Source: Desulfovibrio sp.
Lineage (GTDB): Bacteria; Desulfobacterota; Desulfovibrionia; Desulfovibrionales; Desulfovibrionaceae
Direction: 5' to 3'
Length of the DNA: 36,986 nucleotides
Assembly (NCBI GenBank): GCA_031270875.1
Contig: JAISXC010000133.1
Location: 1 to 36,986, forward strand
The number at the start of each line of letters is the position of its first letter. Positions within the stretch are counted from its first letter, which is position 1. A program made the position numbers and the translations under genes. The notes below the pieces were generated by a model that had not been told where the DNA came from, searched no databases, and saw nothing but the letters and a program-made list of their open reading frames with translations. Below, in pieces: positions 7,190 to 14,865 of the stretch.

Positions 7190-9688
7190 ATGGAAACGAG
7201 TTTTTCTTCGTGTGGGCGAGATATGCTTTCTCCGCATGAATGTGCGGTGCTGGATGCGGAAAACGGAAAAAAATTCGAGCGGAAGCATCCCCGCATTGCG
7301 GCTATCCTGGCGACATTCAGCGATGCCGTTCCCCTGCTGGACAGCCAACGCGCTCTGTATTTTACGCGCTCCATGCAGAGAACCGAAGGACGCCCTCTGG
7401 TATGGCGATGGGCTCAGGCTTTGCTGCACATCGCAGAAAACATCAGCGTACATATTGATCCGCATCAGTTGCTGGCTGGGAGGATAGGCAAGGCCCCGCG
7501 CTACAGCATCATGTACCCTGAGGTGGAGGGAGATTTTTATTCCTCTGTGCTTGTGGAATTGGCAGCGCGCGAAACCTCTCAGGCTGGCATCGGTCTGGAA
7601 GATATTGAGGCGGTGGAGCGAGAAGTGGCCCCTTACTGGACCGGCAGAACCTATCATGAGCAATTCAGCAGGATGCTACCACCAGAAACGAGAAGCATAC
7701 TTTTTGCTGATGCAGAGGCCATTCGACCTCGTTATGTCGTCAATGAATCGTCTTCGTTCCGTTCGTCTCTGCAGTGGGTGCATGATTACGGTCGCGTTAT
7801 CCGACGTGGCTTTATAGATATTCGGGGTGAGGCACTGGAAAAATTGGAAGCTCTGGATCCGGACAATCCACAACAGACCAACGAAGTACGCCCGTTCTAC
7901 GAAGCTATTGTCACTGTCAGCGATGCCATTATGCTTTGGGCGCAACGACATGCCGACTTGGCTGCAAGGATGGAAGAAACGGAAACGGACTCCCAGCGTA
8001 AAGAAGAATTACATGCTCTTGCGGAAATTTGTCGCAGGGTTCCGGCCTACCCCGCGCGTACCCTTCATGAAGCGGTGCAATGCCAGTGGTTCGTGCAACT
8101 CTTTTCGCGTCTGGAGCAGCGCACGGGCACGACTATTTCCAATGGCAGAATGGATCAGTATCTATACCCTCTCTATCTTGAGGATCTGAAGCATGGGCGT
8201 ATTACGCCAGATGGAGCTGAAGAACTGCTGGAGTGCCTTTGGGCCTGCATGGCACAGTTTGTTGAAATGTACATTATGCCACAGGGTAATGCGTTCACAC
8301 AGGGTTACGCACACTGGGAAGCAGTGACAATTGGCGGACAGACGAGCAGCGGCGAAGACGCGACCAACGACCTCAGCCATCTGATTTTAAAATCCAAGAG
8401 GGAATTCCCTCTGCATTATCCAGATTTGGCGGCTCGCCTGCACAGCAGAAGTCCCGAATCATTCTTGTGGGACGTTGCAGAAACGGTAAAATATGGTACG
8501 GGACATCCCAAGCTGCTGAATGATGAGGAAATTGTACCATTATTGGTAGCTAAAGGCGCAAAAATGAGTGAAGCACTGGACTATGCCGCATCAGGCTGCA
8601 CAGAAGTACGCATGCCCAACAGAGACACCCTGACCTCCAGTTGCGCTAGAATCAATCTGCCAGCTGCTCTAGAAATGGTGTTCTACCGTGGGAGGATGCT
8701 CAAATATGAAGATCTGTTGTTGGGCGTCAATACTGGAGATCCGTGCAATATGACTGCGTGGGATGAATTTTTTAAAGCTTTTCTCGTTCAACTGCGGCAC
8801 TGCCTGAGAACGGCCTTTGCTTCCCAGTTTGTCATTAACAAACTGCGTCCACATCATTTTGCTCAACCTATGGGGTCAGCGTTGCATGATCTCTGCATGA
8901 GATACGGCATGGATCTGCATTCAGAACATATTCCGGAAGGACTGGAACTTGGGTTTGTGGATTTTATAGGCTTTGGTACGGTGATTGATGCTCTTTCATC
9001 TGTCAAAAAATTGGTTTATGAGGAAAAAAGCGTGACTATGGAAGAGTTGATGAAAAGCCTCAGAGCCGACTTCAAAGATAACGAACCGTTGCGCGTCATG
9101 CTCCAGAAGGCCCCCCGCTACGGGAATAATGACAGCTATGCTGACTCGTTGGGTAAACGTATAGAACAGGAGATTATAAACTATTGCACACTTCATTCGC
9201 CTAAGCTCGGGATGCCAGTAGATGTTCGATACGTGCCAGTGACAGCCCATGTGCCTTTTGGCCGCGTCGTTTCCGCATCCGCTAATGGTCGCCATGCGTG
9301 GACACCTCTTTCAGATGGAACGTCGCCCTCAGTGGGGGCAGATGTTAACGGCCCGACAAGCGTGCTGTTGTCCAACGCAGCAAGCAAAAATATGGATTGT
9401 ATTCGCCGAGCATCGCGTATGTTGAATCTAAAATTTTCTCCGCAAATTTTAGCTGGCGACGAAGGGACAGAACGTCTGGTGCACCTTTTTCGGTCCTTTG
9501 TCGACCTGAAGTTGTGGCATGTACAATTTAATGTTGTCAACAGAGATACATTGATACAGGCAAAGAAAAATCCAGAGAATTACAAAAATCTTATTGTGCG
9601 TGTTGCCGGATATAGCGCATTTTTTGTCGATCTATCTGGCGATATGCAGGACGATATCATTGCGCGCTCGGAACATGATTCATTCTAA
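7190..9688 (+). CDS. Glycyl radical enzyme, probable organosulfonate C-S lyase (isethionate sulfite-lyase-like)
   Basis: An 832-residue GRE from ATG 7190 (AAGGAG seven bases upstream; a GTG at 7169 is weaker). Catalytic features are Cys470 and Glu472 in SGCTEVRMPN and Gly807 in the C-terminal RVAGYSAFFVDLS loop. From memory, Bilophila isethionate sulfite-lyase IslA uses Cys468, Glu470 and Gly805, with Arg189, Gln193, Trp374 and Arg678 holding the sulfonate. A constant +2 shift puts Arg191, Gln195, Trp376 and Arg680 at the same places here. Such enzymes release sulfite from isethionate (IslA) or DHPS (HpsG) under anoxic conditions. The IslA residue I recall as Phe682 would be Val684, so the substrate may differ. 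No activating radical SAM enzyme is adjacent. GC content (40-50% in hand-counted rows) is well below the neighbours, suggesting horizontal acquisition. Confidence 0.85.
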   Translation: METSFSSCGRDMLSPHECAVLDAENGKKFERKHPRIAAILATFSDAVPLLDSQRALYFTRSMQRTEGRPLVWRWAQALLHIAENISVHIDPHQLLAGRIGKAPRYSIMYPEVEGDFYSSVLVELAARETSQAGIGLEDIEAVEREVAPYWTGRTYHEQFSRMLPPETRSILFADAEAIRPRYVVNESSSFRSSLQWVHDYGRVIRRGFIDIRGEALEKLEALDPDNPQQTNEVRPFYEAIVTVSDAIMLWAQRHADLAARMEETETDSQRKEELHALAEICRRVPAYPARTLHEAVQCQWFVQLFSRLEQRTGTTISNGRMDQYLYPLYLEDLKHGRITPDGAEELLECLWACMAQFVEMYIMPQGNAFTQGYAHWEAVTIGGQTSSGEDATNDLSHLILKSKREFPLHYPDLAARLHSRSPESFLWDVAETVKYGTGHPKLLNDEEIVPLLVAKGAKMSEALDYAASGCTEVRMPNRDTLTSSCARINLPAALEMVFYRGRMLKYEDLLLGVNTGDPCNMTAWDEFFKAFLVQLRHCLRTAFASQFVINKLRPHHFAQPMGSALHDLCMRYGMDLHSEHIPEGLELGFVDFIGFGTVIDALSSVKKLVYEEKSVTMEELMKSLRADFKDNEPLRVMLQKAPRYGNNDSYADSLGKRIEQEIINYCTLHSPKLGMPVDVRYVPVTAHVPFGRVVSASANGRHAWTPLSDGTSPSVGADVNGPTSVLLSNAASKNMDCIRRASRMLNLKFSPQILAGDEGTERLVHLFRSFVDLKLWHVQFNVVNRDTLIQAKKNPENYKNLIVRVAGYSAFFVDLSGDMQDDIIARSEHDSF

Positions 9689-10137
9689 TCTCTTTTTCGA
9701 CCATAATGAGCATTTTGACGAACGCCATTTATTGTTTGAATTTTTTGTCCTCGCATTTTAGCGTTAAATTGAAGACACCTGCTTCAGTAGATAGACAGTA
9801 AGAAACAAGAAGAATTGTCCATGCCGTATACGCAAGCAAGCGGCGTTGTGTTCAATGCGCGTAAACGTTATTGTTTCTTTTCGCTTGACTACGCTTCCCA
9901 CATTACTGCCCGTATATGGCCCTTTCCCGAAAAAGTGCCGGCTATACGACAATGTTTGGAATTCACTCCATAGCGCTTGGAGAGCGGAATCAGGCTTTCT
10001 TGACTATTTTGTGTATCTCTCGACGCACTTCCAGAGTCGTGTGTGCGCGAACGTGAAGTTATGACCAATAATTCCTCCCTCTTGAGTTCGGGATGCCTAC
10101 ACCATTGCTCAGAGGGAAAACAGACTGGAGGGAACCC
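9689..10137. other. Gene-poor, low-GC intergenic region between the GRE and the dehydratase
   Basis: These 449 bases have no convincing intact gene and are AT-richer than the flanks up to about 10050. They include a possible transposase remnant on the minus strand (9892-10030). The only clear signal at the right end is the ribosome site GGAGG at 10127-10131 of the next gene. I see no strong intrinsic terminator after the GRE and no confident promoter. Confidence 0.6.
9892..10030 (-). pseudogene. Possible transposase fragment (IS481/IS3-like helix-turn-helix)
   Basis: One minus-strand frame reads SQESLIPLSKRYGVNSK, which resembles the N-terminal helix-turn-helix of IS481-type transposases (pattern ALAKRYGINPKTV.KW). 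Just upstream, another frame reads VRREI, also typical there, implying a frameshift between them. Similarity fades after YGVNSK. No terminal inverted repeats were found. If real, it is a scar of a mobile element next to the low-GC GRE gene. Chance similarity cannot be excluded. Confidence 0.3.
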
Positions 10138-11841
10138 ATGAGCGAAGGACGTGAATTTTTTCCCGTGTCCAAACCCTGGAGGAGCCGGCATGTTGTTTCC
10201 GGCGTCGGCAAGACGGGCCAGCGGGCCATGTTGCGGGCCATCGGCTTTCTGGACGATGATTTTGCCAAGCCGTTCATCGGCATCGTAAACTCGTTCAACG
10301 AAATGCATCCGGGGCATATGCACCTGCGGGAACTTGCCGTGTTTGTGAAGCAGGGAGTTCACGAGGCGGGAGGATACCCGTTTGAATTCAACACAATTGC
10401 CATTTGCGACTCCATCTGCCAGAACCACGCAGGCATGCACCGCGTCCTGCCCAGCCGTGACTGGATAGCGGATACGATTGAATTGCAGGCCGATGCCCAC
10501 CAGCTTGACGGCCTTGTGTTTATCGGCTCGTGTGACAAGATTGAGCCTGGCATGCTGATGGCTCTCGGCAGAATCAACATTCCTTCGATTTTCCTGTCAG
10601 GGGGGGCCATGCTGCCCGGACGTTTCAGGGGGCAGAGCATTGCCGGGGCTTCCGCCCGCAAGTTTGTCGGGCAATGGCTCAAGGGCGGGTTGACGGATCA
10701 GGAAATGATTGATGTCGAGACATGCGCCTGCCCCGGTCCAGGCTCCTGCGCCATGATGGGTACGGCCAATACCATGGCCTGCGTGGCCGAAGTTCTGGGG
10801 CTTGCCATTCCGGGATGCTCCACCTCTCATGCCGTGGCTTCCAGCAAACGGCGTCTTGCCAGAGCAAGCGGCAGGGAGGTGGTGCGTCTTGTCAGGGAAA
10901 ACGTGACCCCCCGCTCCATAGTGACGATGGAATCCTTTGAAAATGCCCTGCGGGTATGCGCCGCCATTGGAGGTTCCTCCAATATTGCCCTGCACCTGCC
11001 CGCAATCGCATACGAATTCGGACTGAGGCTCACGTTGGCCGACTTTGACAGGTGCAGCAGAACCACTCCCCATCTTGTAAATTTGCTGATGGCCGGAAAA
11101 AGCAGCATGCTGGATTTTGACGAAGCGGGCGGCATTCCGGCTCTCTACGGGGAAATGGGATCGTTGCTTCATCGCGGCGCCGGAACGGTAAGCGGCAAAA
11201 CCATAGGCGAGCTTGCCGACGGCGCTGTCAATCGCGACCGGGAAGTCATCCGTCCTCTTTCAAATCCCCATTCCCGCGAGGGGGCCTATGCGGTGCTCTA
11301 CGGCAGCCTTGCCCCGGATGGCTGCATCATCAAGCAGACCGCCGTGGATGCGGGTATGCGTGTTTTCGAGGGGCCGGCCAGGGTGTACGATGCCGAGGAA
11401 GCGGCCTTGCAGGCTGTATATTCGGGGGAAATCAACGCCGGAGATGTGGTGGTCGTTCGTTACGAAGGGCCCAAGGGCGGCCCCGGCATGAGGGAGATGA
11501 TGTCCACCACCGGGGCGCTGGCGGGCATGGGGCTTGGCTCCTCGGTCGCCATTATTACCGATGGCCGCTATTCAGGCTCCACCACCGGCCTCTCCGTCGG
11601 CCACATCGCGCCCGAGGCCGCGGCGGGAGGCCCTCTTGCCCATGTCGTCAATGGAGACACCGTCCGCATTGATATACCCGAAAGAAGGCTGGACCTGCTG
11701 GTCCTCAGCGATGTCATGGAATTGCGCAGAAAAACGATGCCGGTCCAACGCAAGGAGATTTCCAGCCCCGTTCTGCGCAAGTATGTGCGTCTTGTGGGCA
11801 GCGTTTCCGAAGGAGCAAGAATTGACGATTCGTCGTGTTGA
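10138..11841 (+). CDS. IlvD/Edd-family iron-sulfur dehydratase, substrate unknown
   Basis: A 567-residue member of the dihydroxy-acid / phosphogluconate dehydratase family, which removes water from 2,3-dihydroxy acids or sugar acids. The Fe-S cysteines are in place: [17 protein letters not shown] and [16 protein letters not shown]; so is the C-terminal catalytic serine loop TDGRYSGST followed by [12 protein letters not shown]. The first motif departs from the usual CDGIAMGHEGM: it reads [11 protein letters not shown], changing residues close to the substrate, so branched-chain amino acid synthesis is less likely than another hydroxy acid. ATG 10138 follows GGAGG; the upstream frame to 10093 is unsupported. 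High GC separates it from the GRE. Sulfogluconate dehydratase is in this family, but no sulfo-Entner-Doudoroff partners are present here. Confidence 0.85.
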   Translation: MSEGREFFPVSKPWRSRHVVSGVGKTGQRAMLRAIGFLDDDFAKPFIGIVNSFNEMHPGHMHLRELAVFVKQGVHEAGGYPFEFNTIAICDSICQNHAGMHRVLPSRDWIADTIELQADAHQLDGLVFIGSCDKIEPGMLMALGRINIPSIFLSGGAMLPGRFRGQSIAGASARKFVGQWLKGGLTDQEMIDVETCACPGPGSCAMMGTANTMACVAEVLGLAIPGCSTSHAVASSKRRLARASGREVVRLVRENVTPRSIVTMESFENALRVCAAIGGSSNIALHLPAIAYEFGLRLTLADFDRCSRTTPHLVNLLMAGKSSMLDFDEAGGIPALYGEMGSLLHRGAGTVSGKTIGELADGAVNRDREVIRPLSNPHSREGAYAVLYGSLAPDGCIIKQTAVDAGMRVFEGPARVYDAEEAALQAVYSGEINAGDVVVVRYEGPKGGPGMREMMSTTGALAGMGLGSSVAIITDGRYSGSTTGLSVGHIAPEAAAGGPLAHVVNGDTVRIDIPERRLDLLVLSDVMELRRKTMPVQRKEISSPVLRKYVRLVGSVSEGARIDDSSC

Positions 11842-11956
11842 GGGAACGGTAATGCCTTTTTCGTTCTCAACTTGCGTGAAAGCTCACATCCTGAACCTTC
11901 ACAACCCTTACCTTAAAAAAACCGGTACCATATTGGTACAGAAAGGCTTTCAAACG

Positions 11957-11986
11957 AAAAAAGACTTGTGATTGTTTTTACAACTC
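11957..11986 (-). terminator. Putative intrinsic terminator after tRNA-Thr
   Basis: On the minus strand, GAGTTGT (11986-11980) pairs with ACAAGTC (11969-11963) with one mismatch around a ten-base loop, followed by six T residues (11962-11957). It lies 11 bases beyond the tRNA 3' end. Confidence 0.5.
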
Positions 11987-11997
11987 TTTGAATTTTA

Positions 11998-12073
11998 TGG
12001 AGCCTTTGAGCAGGATTGAACTGCTGACCTCATCCTTACCAAGGATGCGCTCTGCCGACTGAGCTACAAAGGC
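11998..12073 (-). tRNA. tRNA-Thr (anticodon GGT)
   Basis: A 76-base cloverleaf on the minus strand. The acceptor stem is GCCTTTG / CAAAGGC, then discriminator T and an encoded CCA (12000-11998). The D-arm begins GCTCAG, the anticodon stem CATCC/GGATG encloses TTGGTAA with anticodon GGT, and the T-loop is TTCAATC. It decodes ACC and ACU. Confidence 0.97.
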
Positions 12074-12101
12074 CATTGGCCGCACCACAATTACATTGGT
12101 G

Positions 12102-12130
12102 TTTCTACATGTTTGGTCTTTTCCCGTCAA
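12102..12130 (-). promoter_or_regulatory. Putative tRNA-Thr promoter
   Basis: On the minus strand, TTGACG (12130-12125) and TAGAAA (12107-12102) are 17 bases apart, placing the start of transcription about 22 bases before the tRNA. The promoter lies almost wholly inside the 3' end of the darP-like gene, so the tRNA can be expressed independently of that operon. Confidence 0.5.
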
Positions 12131-12491
12131 GTGACGCTGCCACTTTTGTTGCGGCAAGCAATTCCCCATGTTCTGAACTTCCCGAACTATCCGATTGCAG
12201 GATCCTCTCCAGGGATGGCGCGTCCAGGTCGCGCATGAGGCGGCCGATATACTGTATCTGCCTGCGTTTGGCCTCATGGCTGCGCATACGGGAGTATTGG
12301 CATACGGCGTTCTGGAGCGCGGGCGGCAGCCCAAGGCCTGACAGGCTTTCCGGGTCAAGGCGGGTCAGTCGTCCGCCCATGCGCTGCAAGGCGAGGCTGC
12401 GGCGTTTTTGGGCGGAACGGCTTGGTCCTGCCGGGGATCCGCCGTTGTCGCCGGAGCCGTTCCGCCGTTGTTGCTGCTTTTTTCGCGGCAT
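12105..12491 (-). CDS. darP: DarP/YjgA-like ribosome-associated protein (DUF615)
   Basis: A 128-residue basic protein resembling DarP (YjgA), which associates with 50S precursors during late ribosome assembly. The N-terminus is Lys/Arg/Gln-rich (MPRKKQQQRR). The recognisable core is LDPESLSGLGLPPALQNAV followed by the helical RSHEAKRRQIQYIGRLMRDLD, matching the family pattern of a basic RRRQLQLIGK helix. It is shorter than E. coli DarP (about 180) and has a Ser-rich tail. It starts six bases after the UbiA gene and is co-transcribed with it and mogA. Confidence 0.75.
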   Translation of the reverse strand: MPRKKQQQRRNGSGDNGGSPAGPSRSAQKRRSLALQRMGGRLTRLDPESLSGLGLPPALQNAVCQYSRMRSHEAKRRQIQYIGRLMRDLDAPSLERILQSDSSGSSEHGELLAATKVAASLDGKRPNM

Positions 12492-12497
12492 TGACGT

Positions 12498-13361
12498 TCA
12501 CACCGCCAGCCCCAGAATCACTCCCGCAAGCACCACAGGGGAGATGATGCCGTTGAGAGTGAAAAAGGCCGTGTTGACATGCCGCAAATTTTTCGTGCGC
12601 ACAAGCCTGTGCTCCATAAAAAGCAACGCCGCCACAGCCGCGCAGACAACGAACCAGGGCCAGGAAAGGCCGGCGGCAAAACCGGCCAACGGCAGGAAAA
12701 CAGCCGTCATGGCGTGGGAGAAGGCGGCAACGACCAGGGCTGTTTCCGCTCCGGCGGCGGAAGGCATGGAATAAAGCCCGTACGCCGAATCAAAATCCAT
12801 GTCCTGAAAGGCGTAATAAATGTCAAAGGCGGCCACCCAGAATGTTACCGCGAAAAAAAGCAGCACAGGAGCCAAGCCGAGGTTTTGCGGCGTTACGCTG
12901 AGCCAGCCCGCGAGGGGGGCCAGACCCAGCGTGGCTCCAAGCCAGAAGTGACACAGAACGGTAAACCTTTTGAGCAGGCTGTAAGCCGCGGCAAAAAGCA
13001 GGGCGGGAACGGAAAGCCACAGACAGATCGTGTTCAGACATGCGCATGCCGCGATAAAAAGAAAAGCCATGACAGCGCAGAAGGCCCGGGTCTGTCTGAG
13101 GCTGATTTTTCCCGTGACAAGCGGACGGTTCCGCGTACGCGGATTGGCGCGGTCAAAATCAAGATCGGCGATGCGGTTGAAAGCCATGGCAAAGGAACGC
13201 GCCGCCACCATGCCCACGGTCAGAAATATCAGGCTTCGCGCCGGGGGCAGGCCGCCGGCCGCCAGGACAGAGCCCGCATAGGCGTAGGGCAGGGCGAAAA
13301 CAGAATGCTCAATTCTGATCATTCTGCAGATGTCGCCAAATTGGCCGAAAAGCAAGGACAT
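12498..13361 (-). CDS. UbiA-family prenyltransferase (menaquinone/ubiquinone-type; MqnP-like)
   Basis: A 287-residue integral membrane prenyltransferase with about eight or nine hydrophobic helices. The two Asp-rich Mg-pyrophosphate motifs are intact: NRIADLDFDRANPRTRNRP and DIYYAFQDMDFD. These enzymes attach a polyprenyl chain to an aromatic acid. In bacteria making menaquinone by the futalosine route, which Desulfovibrio is known to use, a UbiA paralogue called MqnP does this; that assignment is inferred from the presumed taxon. The start at ATG 13361 puts the protein 19 bases after the mogA stop, with only a weak GGGAAA ribosome site; the ORF is open to 13451. Confidence 0.85.
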   Translation of the reverse strand: MSLLFGQFGDICRMIRIEHSVFALPYAYAGSVLAAGGLPPARSLIFLTVGMVAARSFAMAFNRIADLDFDRANPRTRNRPLVTGKISLRQTRAFCAVMAFLFIAACACLNTICLWLSVPALLFAAAYSLLKRFTVLCHFWLGATLGLAPLAGWLSVTPQNLGLAPVLLFFAVTFWVAAFDIYYAFQDMDFDSAYGLYSMPSAAGAETALVVAAFSHAMTAVFLPLAGFAAGLSWPWFVVCAAVAALLFMEHRLVRTKNLRHVNTAFFTLNGIISPVVLAGVILGLAV

Positions 13362-13380
13362 GTATATTTTCCCGGTTTGG

Positions 13381-14172
13381 TTACCCGCCGCAGTCACCGC
13401 CGTCGCCATGCAGTTTCTCAAGGGCGTGGGGCAGGGCATGCACCACGGCATTCAGGTTTTCCTGGACCGCCTTGCGGCTTCCCGGCAGATTGATGATGAC
13501 GCTCTTTCCCAGTATGCCCGCCTCGGCGCGGGAAATCGCCGCGCGGGGAGTCACGGCGAGGCCGCAGGCCAGCATGGCCTGCCGGATGCCGTGCAGGGGC
13601 AGGTCTATTACCCCGGCTGTGGTCTGGGGGGTTATGTCCCGCGGAGAAAGGCCGGTGCCGCCGGTGGTGCAGATGATATCGTAGCCTTCCGTCAAAGCCA
13701 GCTCCGTGAGCAGCGCGCGCAGCATGCCGGCGTCGTCCGGAAGCAGAAACCCCTGGCTATGGCCGATGGGCAGGGTTTTTGAGAGGATATCCGCAATGAG
13801 CGGGCCGCTTGCGTCCTCGCGGTCTCCGCGATAGCCTTTGTCCGAAAGGGTGATCCAGGCGAGGCTCACACCCGGTTTGGATACGGAAAGGCGCAGAGCC
13901 GCCGGGGATTCCGCCGGGATATCCTCAAGGGCCATGAGGAAAGGACAGACAAGAGCATGAGGCTTTGCCGCGGGGCGCACCATTCCCGTAACGGTAAAGA
14001 CGGGTTTGTCGTCCGCGCGCAGCAGTTGCGTGCCGACAGGCAAACGGGGGACGGGGCCCGGAGGATGCAGGAGGCAATGGGCGGGGAATCCCGCCGGACT
14101 GGAATATCCGAAGGGGAGAAGCGGCAGGAAAATGTCCCTGGCGCAGGGGGCCGGGCGAAGCGTGAGTTGCAT
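13381..14172 (-). CDS. MogA/MoaB-type molybdopterin adenylyltransferase with N-terminal extension
   Basis: A 263-residue protein. From about residue 95 it is a MogA/MoaB domain (SLAWITLSDKGYRGDREDASGP, the nucleotide loop TTGGTGLSPRD, then LPGSRKAV), which adenylylates molybdopterin before metal insertion. That fits an anaerobe with Mo/W formate dehydrogenases. The first ~95 residues are an extension not found in E. coli MogA, proline-rich and with no motif I recognise. ATG 14172 follows CGGAG; translation from 14211 would only add residues. It is first in a minus-strand run with the UbiA gene and darP, and has a good promoter upstream. Confidence 0.83.
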   Translation of the reverse strand: MQLTLRPAPCARDIFLPLLPFGYSSPAGFPAHCLLHPPGPVPRLPVGTQLLRADDKPVFTVTGMVRPAAKPHALVCPFLMALEDIPAESPAALRLSVSKPGVSLAWITLSDKGYRGDREDASGPLIADILSKTLPIGHSQGFLLPDDAGMLRALLTELALTEGYDIICTTGGTGLSPRDITPQTTAGVIDLPLHGIRQAMLACGLAVTPRAAISRAEAGILGKSVIINLPGSRKAVQENLNAVVHALPHALEKLHGDGGDCGG

Positions 14173-14215
14173 GGCGGCTCCGTATGCGGTGATATTGCGA
14201 ATTCTGCCCAAAGCT

Positions 14216-14244
14216 ATTGTAGCCGCAAGCGCGATGGGTTACAA
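14216..14244 (-). promoter_or_regulatory. Putative sigma70 promoter of the mogA-ubiA-darP operon
   Basis: On the minus strand, TTGTAA (14244-14239) and TACAAT (14221-14216) are 17 bases apart, close to consensus. The predicted start is near 14209, about 37 bases before the mogA ATG. Confidence 0.55.
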
Positions 14245-14312
14245 GTGTTGCCCGAAGGGGTTGTCTGAGCAGCAAGGCCACTGTCGGGCGCAACCAAAAT
14301 GGAGAGAGGACG

Positions 14313-14813
14313 ATGACCAGCCGCAGTCAGGATGATATCCGCAATTTGCGGATTTTGGGCGCGGGCAGATTGCTCCGTCCGGAAAACGGCCCCGATGCGC
14401 GCCTTCTGGAAGGCTTTCCCAACCGCTATCCGGCGCGGCCCTATGTCATCAGCATTGTTTTTCCCGAATTCACTTCCCTCTGTCCGGTTACCGGGCAGCC
14501 GGACACGGGAACCATCAGCGTGGAGTACATACCGGACGCGCTTTGCGTGGAATCAAAAAGTTTCAAACTTTACATGTTTGCCTTTCGCAACCACCAGTCC
14601 TTTATGGAAACCATCACCAACACGGTGCTGGATGATTTGCGCGCCGCCATCGATCCCTGCTGGTGCCGGGTCAAAGGATTGTTCGCCCCCCGGGGCGGCA
14701 CGCGTATTCACGTTTTTGCCGAGGATTTCAAAAATCCGCCTTCGGAGCGGGAAGCCCCGCTACGCGAGGCCGTACGGGCCTGGAAAGCGGAACCCGATCC
14801 TCATCGGTTCTGA
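14313..14813 (+). CDS. queF: NADPH-dependent 7-cyano-7-deazaguanine reductase QueF
   Basis: A 166-residue type I (unimodular) QueF, which reduces preQ0 to preQ1 in queuosine biosynthesis, a four-electron nitrile-to-amine reduction. The nucleophile Cys57 sits in SLCPVTG, Asp64 follows in QPDTG, the family motif ESKSFKLY is at 80-87, and His94 and Glu99 of FRNHQSFMET complete the substrate pocket. Length is normal. ATG 14313 is preceded by GAGAGGA. It stands alone before ftsY with a 52-base gap; no other queuosine genes are in the window. Confidence 0.95.
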   Translation: MTSRSQDDIRNLRILGAGRLLRPENGPDARLLEGFPNRYPARPYVISIVFPEFTSLCPVTGQPDTGTISVEYIPDALCVESKSFKLYMFAFRNHQSFMETITNTVLDDLRAAIDPCWCRVKGLFAPRGGTRIHVFAEDFKNPPSEREAPLREAVRAWKAEPDPHRF

Positions 14814-14865
14814 CGTCAGGCCCGCGCTGGCGGAGCATCGCGGGATCGAACAGAAAGGAGCTTTC

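Noticed and set aside
14332..14865. Upstream extension of ftsY by 178 codons
   Set aside because: It overlaps queF in another frame, is not FtsY-like, and the ATG at 14866 has a proper ribosome site.
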